NCBI RefSeq assembly: GCF_002915595.1
Contig: NZ_PQGG01000021.1
Coordinates: 18,070 to 82,069, forward strand
Direction: 5' to 3'
From: Zhongshania marina
Lineage (GTDB): Bacteria > Pseudomonadota > Gammaproteobacteria > Pseudomonadales > Spongiibacteraceae
Length of the DNA stretch: 64,000 nucleotides
Positions 54,009-63,995 of the stretch are shown here, piece after piece. Below the pieces are notes generated by a model. The model did not search any database, was not told the DNA's origin, and saw only the letters and a program-made list of their open reading frames with translations. Each line of letters starts with the position of its first letter. Positions within the stretch are counted from its first letter, which is position 1. The position numbers and the translations under genes are program-made.

Positions 54009-54328
54009 TGTTATTCTCCTTCAGACGCGTTTTTCAAAGGGGTTCTGCATGGTGAAAAATTCTCACACATGCCCCCTAACCACACCATCCTCCGTTTAGA
54101 CGAGCCAAAACATAGCAATAACACTCTGTTTTTATTGATTTTTTATAGCCTACACAAGATATTCATCAACACATATTCAGACTTAAAATTAATAGCACTC
54201 GCTGTCGCCAGCGATTAGCAGCCGTTACAATGTGAATTAATTTCGGAAGCAGCGGCCAATACGTCACAAACAGATTCTGTCTAGATAGTCACAGTGCCGC
54301 GCCCACCCCTCTTACAATCTGGCAGGCA
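54009..54328. other. Divergent gap between kshA and the TPR-sulfotransferase gene
   Basis: About 320 AT-rich bases that must contain both promoters. I see one weak hairpin (TCGCTG and CAGCGA, 54199-54214) and no gene, RNA or clear operator. Confidence 0.4.
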
Positions 54329-55888
54329 ATGAAAAGTAAAAAATCAGCAGGTAAGTCGCAGATCGATAAACACGAGCGCAAGAACGTCACCATGAGTCTT
54401 CCCGGTCGCCCAGGCAGCAATGTAATGCCGGCGAGCCAAGCGCTAAACTTCGTTGCGCAATTGGCCCAAGACGGCAAATGGCCGGTTGTCATCGTATTGT
54501 GCCAGCAATTATTAGCGCAAATTCCCCAGCTCACACGTGCGGGACATTTTTTGTTTAAAGGCCTAAACGAGGCAGGCGACTACAGCGGATTATTAGCCGC
54601 CACGGAACAACATTTAATAAATAAACCCCGCGACGTAATTAGCCTACTTTTTCACGCAAGCGCCCTTAGGATGCTAGGCCAGCACAACAAGGCCCTGCAA
54701 GCTATTGAAAAGGTTTTACGTTTAGAGCCGGCAAATATAAACGCCTTAAATCAACAGGGCGTTATATTAAAAGAAATTGGCAAAATGCCAGAGGCGCTAG
54801 CGAGCTTTGATCGCTGCATACGTCTGTCACCACTCGACGGCCACGCGTATTGGAATAGATCAGATCTACTGCACGACATCAAAAGCAAAGATCTCGACGA
54901 CATGGAAGCGGTGCTGAACAAGCCCACCGTGTCTGCTCACAATAAAGCTCGGATTCACTATGCGCTGGCCCGCGGCTATGAATTTAATGGCGACACGGCT
55001 AAGCAGTTTCTCCACATTGAACGTGGCGCAGCACTAAAGCGCAGCTTGCTTGAATACAATCACGCGGAGGAAATACAAGAGACCCGCAATATCCCCCAAC
55101 ATTTTACACCGGCGCTTTTAAAACAGACGCCGCTTCCCCGCGACGCAGACAGTGCCAAACCTATCTTTATTTGCGGCCTACCCCGCAGCGGCACCACTTT
55201 GGTAGAGCAGATTATTTCAACACACTCGATGGTAACCGCAGGTGATGAATTAGTCGCATTGCAACGTGCTACCGCCGCGGTATTGCGACAAAAGCGCATC
55301 GACAAACCCTTTCCGCTTTGGGCAAATGAGCTACAGCCAAGCGACTGGAAAGCCATCGGCGACAATTATCAAACGCTTACCAAAGAACTCCATGTAACAC
55401 CGTTTTTTACCGATAAAAATCTGCAAAATTACAAAGCACTCGGCTTAATTCATCTCGCCAGTCCCGAGGCAAAAATTATTTTCTGCCGACGCAATCCCAT
55501 GGATAATTTATGGGGATGCTATCGCCAGTATTTTGCCGACGGTTTGCGCTTCACCTATGATCAAGAAGAATTAGCCGACACCTACCACGCTGCTGCCGAG
55601 CTATATCGCTACTGGCAACAAGTATTGGCAGATAAAATCTTCTTTTTAGAATACGAAACCTTAATCAATGACTATGAGGCAACCGTAAAAGCCTTGCTGA
55701 ATTTTTTAGATCTGCCCTGGGAAGAAGATTGCCTGCACTTTTATAACAACCCAAGAGCCGTCAGAACCACCTCGGCCACACAGGTAAGATCTCCCATTAA
55801 TAGCAACCGCATAGATCAATGGAAAAAGTTTGAGCCGCAATTACAAACTATGTATAAGCGCCTGCACGAACTCGGTGAAGTGGAATAA
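54329..55888 (+). CDS. TPR-sulfotransferase protein
   Basis: The 519-residue protein has N-terminal tetratricopeptide-type helices (about 40-240, for example LLFHASALRMLGQHNKALQAIEKVLRLEPANINALNQQGVILKEIGKMPEALASFDRCIRLSP). A sulfotransferase domain follows, with the PAPS-binding loop PIFICGLPRSGTTLVEQI near residue 280 and the FLEYETLINDYEATVKALLNFLDLPW block later. It probably moves sulfate from PAPS to a carbohydrate, lipid or peptide in the cytoplasm. An ATG at 54392 would remove 21 residues and is also possible. It is convergent with the glycosyltransferase gene. Confidence 0.85.
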   Translation: MKSKKSAGKSQIDKHERKNVTMSLPGRPGSNVMPASQALNFVAQLAQDGKWPVVIVLCQQLLAQIPQLTRAGHFLFKGLNEAGDYSGLLAATEQHLINKPRDVISLLFHASALRMLGQHNKALQAIEKVLRLEPANINALNQQGVILKEIGKMPEALASFDRCIRLSPLDGHAYWNRSDLLHDIKSKDLDDMEAVLNKPTVSAHNKARIHYALARGYEFNGDTAKQFLHIERGAALKRSLLEYNHAEEIQETRNIPQHFTPALLKQTPLPRDADSAKPIFICGLPRSGTTLVEQIISTHSMVTAGDELVALQRATAAVLRQKRIDKPFPLWANELQPSDWKAIGDNYQTLTKELHVTPFFTDKNLQNYKALGLIHLASPEAKIIFCRRNPMDNLWGCYRQYFADGLRFTYDQEELADTYHAAAELYRYWQQVLADKIFFLEYETLINDYEATVKALLNFLDLPWEEDCLHFYNNPRAVRTTSATQVRSPINSNRIDQWKKFEPQLQTMYKRLHELGEVE

Positions 55889-55895
55889 ATCTAAA

Positions 55896-56696
55896 TCAAT
55901 CAGGATTAGAGCGAGGAAATTTAATACTGGGGTCTGGCAAGGCGTTTGGATAGAAATCAGAAAAATTTGCCAAACGGTAATATCGCATCAATACACCGCG
56001 ATACAATTTAAACATATGCCAGCGTATTTCCGTCATCCTCGATGGCGCCATTGTTCCCCATGGTTTGGCAATACTAGAGACGTGTTTACGCTCTGCGGCC
56101 ACATGGGGCTCAACACCGTATGCGCGAATATCAGTCTCCCAGAAGCAGTCGTAAAATCCGTCCACCGGCATACTGATTGTTTGATACTGCCGTAAAAATT
56201 TAGCCATCGCAGGGCGATTCATCACATATGCCTGCGCCCCGCACCACCCGCGCAGCGGCCTCACCAATTGCCAAGAGCCCGCCAATGTCGCAATAGTTTT
56301 TCGACGCCGACGTTTTAAGCCCATCAACCTCACCATATCTACTTCGCTAGGCAATGCAACAATTGCATCTACTACCTCGGCAAAGCCAGCTAATATTTCA
56401 ACATCATCCTCAAGGATTAAAAGTTTCTCCACGCCATTATCGAAGGCTTGCTGAATCACTCGCGCGTGGGACAAAAAACATCCCACCTCCGAGGTAGTTA
56501 ACTGTGAGCGTCGGCGCAGCACAGACATTTTTTGATCCACAGACTCAGCATCGCGCAAGTCTGGCATAGCACTGCGACCGTCAATTGCAGAGAAGACCTC
56601 AGCCTTAAAACCGAGAGCAGAAAGCGCATTGACTAAAGAAATAACCGTGGGCGATTGGGGCTCTAAAGAAATGACAACTGTAGACAAAACTGACAT
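55896..56696 (-). CDS. Glycosyltransferase family 25 protein
   Basis: From ATG 56696 (MSVLSTVVISLEPQSP) the protein has 266 residues. GFKAEVFSAIDGRSAMPDL, TTSEVGCFLSHARVIQQAFDNGVEKLLILEDDVEI and the DxD-like acidic pair match family-25 glycosyltransferases, which add galactose to lipooligosaccharide or modify proteins. It shares a 7-base gap with the convergent TPR-sulfotransferase gene; both could act on surface carbohydrates, by position only. A start 27 bases upstream lacks support. Confidence 0.82.
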   Translation of the reverse strand: MSVLSTVVISLEPQSPTVISLVNALSALGFKAEVFSAIDGRSAMPDLRDAESVDQKMSVLRRRSQLTTSEVGCFLSHARVIQQAFDNGVEKLLILEDDVEILAGFAEVVDAIVALPSEVDMVRLMGLKRRRRKTIATLAGSWQLVRPLRGWCGAQAYVMNRPAMAKFLRQYQTISMPVDGFYDCFWETDIRAYGVEPHVAAERKHVSSIAKPWGTMAPSRMTEIRWHMFKLYRGVLMRYYRLANFSDFYPNALPDPSIKFPRSNPD

Positions 56697-56858
56697 GAAG
56701 CAATCCGATATGATCAAAGCCAATGTAAAATAATTTACGATGCCAAACTGCGCGCCGCTATCATTTTCATTTAACGCAATATCTATGACAGCTTTGTTAC
56801 CTAGACTTAAATCGGATTAACGGGGTCTTTTTAAAAGCAGCAGTACTTCGCTTGATCG

Positions 56859-57056
56859 TCAATAAGCGTCATTTTCCGCATACACCCGAACACACAGTTC
56901 CTGTTCATCATCAACGCGAAGAACAATGCTTATTGGACGGCAACACACCTCACAATCTTCAATATATTCTTCATCACCACCTGAGGCGTCAATGAGTAAC
57001 TCTATAGATTCGCCGCAGTAGGGGCATTGTTCGTAAATGGATTCAATACTATTCAT
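56859..57056 (-). CDS. CPXCG-motif zinc-ribbon-like protein
   Basis: The 65-residue protein (start ATG 57056 with GGAGG nine bases upstream) has CPYCGESIELLIDASGGDEEYIEDCEVCCRPISI, the CPXCG...CxxC pattern of small Cys-rich proteins that probably bind zinc. The function is unknown. It lies divergent from the SDR at 57181. Confidence 0.85.
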   Translation of the reverse strand: MNSIESIYEQCPYCGESIELLIDASGGDEEYIEDCEVCCRPISIVLRVDDEQELCVRVYAENDAY

Positions 57057-57180
57057 AGCCAATTGCCTCCGCTCTTTAAGCTAACATAGCCTTACGTATA
57101 CTGAGTATATTATTCGTCTAGTGTACTATCTCTATAACTATGATTACGGAAACAAAAATAATACAACTGAGGATTGTTAC

Positions 57181-58095
57181 ATGAGCATTCGTTTTGATGG
57201 AAAAGTCGCCATCGTCACCGGCGCGGGCAATGGCCTAGGGCGCAGCCATGCCTTAGAGCTGGCAAAACGCGGCGCTAAAGTCGTCATTAATGACTTGGGT
57301 GGCAGCCGAGATGGTAGCGGTGCCTCATCAGACGCCGCTAAAGCGGTTGTCGCTGAAATTGAAGCCGCAGGTGGAGAAGCTATCTCACACGGCGCAAATG
57401 TTGCGGTGTACAGCGAAGTCGAAGATATGGTTCGGCAAACCATTCAAAAATGGGGCCGAGTCGATATTTTAATCAACAATGCCGGCATTCTGCGCGATAA
57501 GAGTTTTTCCAAAATGTCCTTAGACGATTTTAATCTCGTCATGGATGTTCACCTCATGGGCTCAGTAAACTGTAGCAAAGCGGTATGGGACATTATGAAA
57601 GAGCAGCAATATGGCCGCATTGTAATGACCACCTCCTCCAGCGGTTTATACGGAAATTTTGGCCAGAGCAATTATGGTGCCGCCAAAATGGCGGTGATCG
57701 GCCTAATGAATACCCTGGGCATTGAGGGCGCAAAAAACAATGTCCGTGTTAATGCACTGGCCCCTACCGCTGCAACACGAATGACTGAAGATATTTTACC
57801 GCCAGAGGTGCTCGCCATGCTGGTTCCTGAGCCGGTAACAGCTGGCGCACTGGCACTGTGTTACGAAGATGCGCCTAGTCGGCAAATACTTTGCGCTGGG
57901 GCCGGTGGATACGCCATCAGTACATTATTCGAAACTGAGGGGATCTATCTCGGGCCAGACCAACAAACTCCAGAAGCGGTTATTGCCCATTGGGATCAAA
58001 TTTGCGATACGTCCCAACATGCCGCATTAGAGACCGGCTTTAAGCAGTCTGAAAAATTTTTGCTAAAAGCGCAGCAATATTTAAACGAAAAATAA
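57181..58095 (+). CDS. SDR family 3-hydroxyacyl-CoA dehydrogenase-like protein (HSD17B4 type)
   Basis: From ATG 57181 (GAGG nine bases upstream) the protein is 304 residues. It starts MSIRFDGKVAIVTGAGNGLGRSHALELAKRGAKVVINDLGGSRDG, has NNAGILRDKSFSKMSLDDFNLVMDVHLMGSVN and the catalytic YGAAKMAVIG. This is the dehydrogenase module of the peroxisomal multifunctional enzyme type, which acts on 3-hydroxyacyl-CoA thioesters, including steroid side chains. It is near but not in the kshA operon. A longer GTG frame from 57121 is rejected. A 15 bp stem terminator follows. Confidence 0.87.
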   Translation: MSIRFDGKVAIVTGAGNGLGRSHALELAKRGAKVVINDLGGSRDGSGASSDAAKAVVAEIEAAGGEAISHGANVAVYSEVEDMVRQTIQKWGRVDILINNAGILRDKSFSKMSLDDFNLVMDVHLMGSVNCSKAVWDIMKEQQYGRIVMTTSSSGLYGNFGQSNYGAAKMAVIGLMNTLGIEGAKNNVRVNALAPTAATRMTEDILPPEVLAMLVPEPVTAGALALCYEDAPSRQILCAGAGGYAISTLFETEGIYLGPDQQTPEAVIAHWDQICDTSQHAALETGFKQSEKFLLKAQQYLNEK

Positions 58096-58130
58096 AGCAT
58101 GCATCGTTTAAATACCCTGATCTGAAATTG

Positions 58131-58169
58131 AAAATGCCTCGGGAACTTTTACCTTCCCGAGGCATTTTT
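58131..58169. terminator. Strong bidirectional terminator
   Basis: A perfect 15 bp stem (AAAATGCCTCGGGAA at 58131-58145 with its complement at 58154-58168) encloses an 8-base loop. It has a T-run on one strand and an A-run mirrored on the other, and lies between the convergent SDR and katG genes. Confidence 0.92.
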
Positions 58170-58201
58170 GACTTTAGCCGACTTAATTTTAATGCTACAA
58201 A

Positions 58202-60406
<2,205 letters not shown>

Positions 60407-60576
60407 TCAGCTACCTTTATAGCCCTAAGTGAGCTAGCTATCCAACTGTACTTATCAATCATGACGATAGCTTTTAACTGTTGAACTGCTAATTTGGCCT
60501 CTAAGCTTAGGTTATGTTGCTTTATCATGTACGTCACTATCGACCCTCAGATCACTGCACAGCTAGGATTAGCATC

Positions 60577-60981
60577 ATGCCAGACGAGAAAACCAAGAAA
60601 ATACAAGACACCGCCGCCGCGCTTTTCAATGGTTATACAGAAGAAAAACCCTATGAATTGTGGCTGAGTTTCGACAAGAAGCTAGCCAAAGAGATGTCAC
60701 GCTTTGTCGTCGGTGACATGTATACTCGTGACGTGCTACCGCGCACTACGCGTCAGTTAGTAGCTATTGCCGCACTCAGCGCAACGGGAAAACAGGACGA
60801 ACTTAAATTACACATTCACGCCGCTCTTAATGTCGGCTGCGCACCAAAAGAAATCGCTGAGGCTATTTTCCAAATTGGCGTTTACGCGGGCTTCCCTGCC
60901 ATGAACAATGCGCTACTCACACTGCGTACCGTGCTTGAGGACAATGGACTTTGGCCGCTTACTCAGCGTGCTAATACATAA
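60577..60981 (+). CDS. Carboxymuconolactone decarboxylase family protein
   Basis: From ATG 60577 the protein is 134 residues: MPDEKTKKIQDTAAALFNGY...LPRTTRQLVAIAALSATGKQDELKLHIHAALNVGCAPKEIAEAIFQIGVYAGFPAMNNAL. This matches the gamma-CMD/AhpD-like fold, with the LHIHAALNVG block of the carboxymuconolactone decarboxylase branch, but it lacks the CxxC of peroxidase AhpD. It may act on a lactone; the substrate is unknown. An upstream in-frame ATG at 60514 is possible. It is divergent from katG. Confidence 0.82.
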   Translation: MPDEKTKKIQDTAAALFNGYTEEKPYELWLSFDKKLAKEMSRFVVGDMYTRDVLPRTTRQLVAIAALSATGKQDELKLHIHAALNVGCAPKEIAEAIFQIGVYAGFPAMNNALLTLRTVLEDNGLWPLTQRANT

Positions 60982-61119
60982 ATAAAAAAGATGGTTCAAC
61001 TATAAATATGGAGGCGAGCTGGATAGATTTTACACACTCAGGCGATCGCCTCGAATCACCCATTAGCGGCCCTGCGAAATCATAGAATTTGACAAAACAA
61101 TTTCAGGAAAGCAGTCATT

Positions 61120-61220
61120 CGTTTACGCCTTGCTAAGGGGCAACCGAAGCGCAGCGTAGGTTGTCCCAACGGAGGCCGCGCTTTTTGTGGCCGGAGTGAC
61201 TTGAGCAATTTGTTATATGG
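61120..61220 (-). repeat. attC-like site (degenerate core) after the DUF1971 cassette
   Basis: Read on the minus strand, TATAACAA (R'') opens the site and GGCGTAAACG (R') closes it. The second L box CTTGAGCAA pairs with TTGCTAAG except for one extra G, the extrahelical base typical of attC. The body folds as GGGGCAACC with GGTTGTCCC and a GGCC pair. R' lacks one T compared with GCGTTA, so this copy may be less active. Confidence 0.65.
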
Positions 61221-61227
61221 CTGAACT

Positions 61228-61503
61228 CTAACGATAAAACTCAACATAAAATCTAACCGAGCCTAGAGGCTTTATATGATGCAATATCGTTGGTTCCACC
61301 ACACCATGATTGGAGTCGCATAGCACGATGACTTCGACTTCTGGTTCTTGGATAGTATATTCAAGCTCACCTGATAGTATTACGATCTTACCCCACACAC
61401 CTGCCTTAGTATTGTGGTCTTTCAGCAGGCCAACAGGGATTGTCTCCTCAGTAAACTCAGGCGTCTTCTTGTAAGCGCTTACGTTAGTAGGTAGATCTTT
61501 CAT
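61228..61503 (-). CDS. DUF1971 (TehB N-terminal-like) cassette protein
   Basis: The 91-residue product begins at ATG 61503 just after the attC end and reads MKDLPTNVSAYKKTPEFTEETIPVGLLKDHNTKAGVWGKIVILSGELEY...VVEPTILHHIKPLGSVRFYVEF. This is the DUF1971 fold found alone or at the N-terminus of tellurite-resistance TehB proteins, probably a small cupin-like domain. No tellurite methyltransferase part is present. The start at 61587 in the same frame would cross the attC, so 61503 is chosen. It fills a gene cassette between attC-like sites at 61514-61655 and 61120-61220. Confidence 0.8.
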   Translation of the reverse strand: MKDLPTNVSAYKKTPEFTEETIPVGLLKDHNTKAGVWGKIVILSGELEYTIQEPEVEVIVLCDSNHGVVEPTILHHIKPLGSVRFYVEFYR

Positions 61504-61513
61504 ATCACTTTTG

Positions 61514-61655
61514 CCATATAACGCCCTACGCCAGGGGCAGGCAAAATGGAGCGCGATTTTGTGCGACACTGAGCGGAGCGAATGCACAAAAGGGCGCGGA
61601 GTTTTGGCTGTCCCGCCGCGCTTTTCAGCGGTAACTGCGCGTGATTGTTATAAGG
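61514..61655 (-). repeat. attC site between the two cassette genes
   Basis: On the minus strand the site begins CCTTATAACAA (61655-61645) and ends GGGCGTTATAT (61526-61516), the R'' and R' core boxes of an integron attC. The ~110 bases between form a long imperfect hairpin (TTTTGTGC with GCACAAAA, GGGGCAGGC opposite GCTGTCCC). It starts right after the stop of the gene at 61657 and ends 11 bases before the next ATG. Confidence 0.8.
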
Positions 61656-61656
61656 T

Positions 61657-62157
61657 TTATTGCACAGATTCATGCTTTATACGCCCAACGAATTCTGCGT
61701 AATTCAAACGCACACCGAACATTAGTACTTCGCCTTTTTCTTCGTTTTTGTACTCTTCAGGTACATCATAATGCGGATAGTTTACGTTGTCGCTTTCACT
61801 ACTAGACGGGTTCAAGCTCGATATTGATCGTATTTCGCTCGTGTACCGATCAAAGCTACAGCTCATAGACCATACGCTATGGATTGCATTTTTAGAGGAA
61901 GAAAACTCAACCCCCACCGTATTTACTACAAATGGAATTCCTATGCCGAGCGTGTCAATTTCTGGGACAGGAAGCCCAGTCTCTTTGTCAATTGTGTTTG
62001 AGTTTGCCCGCTGGTGTTCAAGGAGGCACTTTTTAGCGACCGAGAACAAATACTCGTCGCTGTATAGAGTGTAGCCAGACACCAAATCCGTTTTAGCGTG
62101 CACAAGACCTACAGATACTAAAATCAACGGTGCCATTAAGGCCTTCAGTGTTCTCAT
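61657..62157 (-). CDS. Exported hypothetical cassette protein
   Basis: The 166-residue protein has a signal peptide (MRTLKALMAPLILVSVGLVHA, cleavage near residue 21). The mature part has two Cys (KCLLEHQ and SMSCSFDRYT) that could form a disulfide, and a Ser/Asn-rich middle. I do not recognise the family, as is usual for integron cassettes. The stop is followed by the attC at 61514-61655, and an interrupted attC core lies upstream at 62187-62196. Confidence 0.7.
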   Translation of the reverse strand: MRTLKALMAPLILVSVGLVHAKTDLVSGYTLYSDEYLFSVAKKCLLEHQRANSNTIDKETGLPVPEIDTLGIGIPFVVNTVGVEFSSSKNAIHSVWSMSCSFDRYTSEIRSISSLNPSSSESDNVNYPHYDVPEEYKNEEKGEVLMFGVRLNYAEFVGRIKHESVQ

Positions 62158-62186
62158 TATCTAGTTACCCACGGAATTCAGGCAAA

Positions 62187-62196
62187 GCCTTATAAC
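62187..62196 (-). repeat. Left remnant of an attC core split by the IS
   Basis: GCCTTATAAC on the plus strand ends at the IS left boundary. With AACGC at 63996-64000 beyond the IS it would rebuild GCCTTATAACGC, i.e. GCGTTATAAGGC on the minus strand, the R' core of an attC. The rest of the attC would lie beyond the window. Confidence 0.7.
62194..62196. repeat. AAC target duplication, left copy
   Basis: AAC immediately before the left terminal repeat; the same AAC follows the right terminal repeat at 63996-63998. A three-base match alone is weak, but together with rebuilding of the attC core it is convincing. Confidence 0.6.
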
Positions 62197-62213
62197 GAGG
62201 CTGTAGATTTTCT
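62197..62213 (+). repeat. Left terminal inverted repeat of the IS
   Basis: GAGGCTGTAGATTTTCT, 17 bases, the exact reverse complement of 63979-63995. Confidence 0.92.
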
Positions 62214-62361
62214 GATTTAGCAGAACGCATGATTCCTCGCGCCTCAAAATCTTGCTTATTTTCGGATTTCTTCACAACGCTTCCTGCTCCTTTGGATTTC
62301 TATCAGCCGCTTCGTTTTGTTCTGAGGCACCACTTTGAGCTGTAAATGGCCCTTGTTCCGC

Positions 62362-63924
62362 CTAATATAACCCGATTCGACCATAGCGGGAGAGCTTCTC
62401 AATATTGTGGACTAAACAATACAACTGCCACTGTCCTTGAACCTTGTCTTTGCCCCTCAGCGAGAAGCGGTTCAAGCCTTTGTTGGTACCGATGTTACCA
62501 AATACTGGCTCCACTACAGACATCCGGTGACTGTAGATCAGTTTGCCCTTGGCACTGTCGACCCGCTTTTTCATCCAGTCTGTCGCCGTCTTGCCACTAT
62601 CAATAGTGAAGGCCACTTGGCGACCGTGGCCATGCCGTGTATCGGCTGATGCTGGGTTGCGCATGCAGTCAGTCTTAATTGGGCAATGGCGACAGTCGGT
62701 GAGCCTGCCCTCAAAGCTGAGCTTGAGTTTGCCGCCGGTGGTAGTGCCTTCGCTGTGCAGCCACATCTCTTTTCCTGTCGGGCAATGGCAGGTTTTCTTT
62801 GTAATATTGAGAGTAAACTCGCTGGCCGGAATGACTGACTTCTGGCCTTTCACTGTGTCCCGATGGCGCTTCCCGTACTTGGCTTTCTGATCTTTGAATT
62901 TTGGATCACGCTGACGGAATTGATTGTCGGGGATGTAGGCGTTAATCCGGTTCTTCTTCAGGAATTCGTTATTGGCTTCATTCGCAAAGCCAGTGTCAGC
63001 GGTGATGACCAAGCCTTTTCCGTAGATGGAGGCATTGATGTTTAAGCGCTCGAAGCGGTTCTCGACTCTGCCTAGAACAGGCTTGAGTGTATGGTGCTCC
63101 TGACCTTCGCCAAAGGCTTGGGCATCCACAATGATCTGGTGCTTTTTATCTACGGTGGCTACTCCGTTATAGCCTTGGATCGTGCCTTTGCTGGTCAGCA
63201 TTTTGGCGGATTGGTTGTCGGTGATATTACTTTTTACTTCCTTTGGCCGTTGTCCTTGCCCCATCCTTGGGGCTGCTGTCTTTAGGAAATCGTTGATTTT
63301 CTTATACTGCTTGAACAGGGTATTGGCGGCCTGCTCGGCCCGTTGCTGGCGCACCTTCTCGTTGGGTTTACGTGCATCCAGGCGCTGATGCTCTTTGATG
63401 TGGTGCTGAATCTGTTTGCGGAGTTTGGCGGATTTCTGTGCGAGTTCGTCAAAAGTACCTGAGTGCTCTTTCGCCGCATTGGACGACATTTTGCACCCGT
63501 CGATGGCAAGCAACTCCAAACCCAGCAAGCCTTGCTGGTCACAGACCAGCAGAACCTCCTCAAACACCGCTTCAATGGCATCGGGGTAGTTGCTAACAAA
63601 ACTGGCAATAAGCGTGAAGTGGGGTACCGAATCGCAGGACAGCGCCTTAAAGATAATATTGTGCTCGCACTGCCACTGGATTTCCCGACTGGAAGTGATC
63701 CCCTTGGAATAAGCAAAGAGGATAATCTTGAGCAGCACTGCCGGGTCGTAGGCCTTGCGACCACCTTCGTCATTGTTGTACTTGTCGTAGAAGACTGACA
63801 GATCGATATGATTTTCTATGAGATGGTGCAGCGTAAACTCGAAGGTACCAGGCTGAATTTGCTCGGCAAAATTGATCACAACCATCGCATCTTGGTTGTA
63901 GTTGTAAGGCTTGAACTTGGGCAT
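62362..63924 (-). CDS. IS1182-family transposase
   Basis: The 520-residue protein has the N-terminal DUF772-type helical domain (LHHLIENHIDLSVFYDKY...GITSSREIQWQCEHNIIFKALS) and a DDE catalytic domain. The likely catalytic residues are D142 (LLAIDGCKM), D310 (VITADTGF) and E472 (MSVVEPVFGN). A Cys-rich stretch (CHCPTGKEMW and CRHCPIKTDC) between D310 and E472 is typical of the IS1182 family. The gene starts 55 bases inside the right terminal repeat and shows no frameshift. Confidence 0.93.
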   Translation of the reverse strand: MPKFKPYNYNQDAMVVINFAEQIQPGTFEFTLHHLIENHIDLSVFYDKYNNDEGGRKAYDPAVLLKIILFAYSKGITSSREIQWQCEHNIIFKALSCDSVPHFTLIASFVSNYPDAIEAVFEEVLLVCDQQGLLGLELLAIDGCKMSSNAAKEHSGTFDELAQKSAKLRKQIQHHIKEHQRLDARKPNEKVRQQRAEQAANTLFKQYKKINDFLKTAAPRMGQGQRPKEVKSNITDNQSAKMLTSKGTIQGYNGVATVDKKHQIIVDAQAFGEGQEHHTLKPVLGRVENRFERLNINASIYGKGLVITADTGFANEANNEFLKKNRINAYIPDNQFRQRDPKFKDQKAKYGKRHRDTVKGQKSVIPASEFTLNITKKTCHCPTGKEMWLHSEGTTTGGKLKLSFEGRLTDCRHCPIKTDCMRNPASADTRHGHGRQVAFTIDSGKTATDWMKKRVDSAKGKLIYSHRMSVVEPVFGNIGTNKGLNRFSLRGKDKVQGQWQLYCLVHNIEKLSRYGRIGLY

Positions 63925-63978
63925 GTCATCACTCCCTGATCAGATGCCTGATTTTAGCAAAAAACACTGGTTTTTAAG

Positions 63979-63995
63979 AGAAAATCTACAGCCTC
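63979..63995 (-). repeat. Right terminal inverted repeat of the IS
   Basis: AGAAAATCTACAGCCTC, the exact reverse complement of 62197-62213. AAC (63996-63998) follows, then GC at the window end, which completes the attC core. Confidence 0.92.

Larger units (their letters stand above)
62197..63995 (-). mobile_element. Complete IS1182-family insertion sequence, 1,799 bp
   Basis: The element is bounded by perfect 17 bp terminal inverted repeats (62197-62213 and 63979-63995) and contains one full transposase gene with all three catalytic residues. Flanking AAC on both sides suggests a 3 bp target duplication. It has interrupted an attC core. The left 150 bases after the transposase stop are non-coding. 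The intact ends and gene suggest a recent, possibly active, insertion. Confidence 0.9.

Noticed and set aside
54009..54328. KstR-type operator upstream of kshA
   Set aside because: I looked for AAC/GTT half-sites in the expected spacing and found none convincing.
57117..57128. TAGTGTACTA sequence resembling half of the F420-operon palindrome
   Set aside because: Only about seven bases are shared and the symmetry differs, so a common regulator is not supported.
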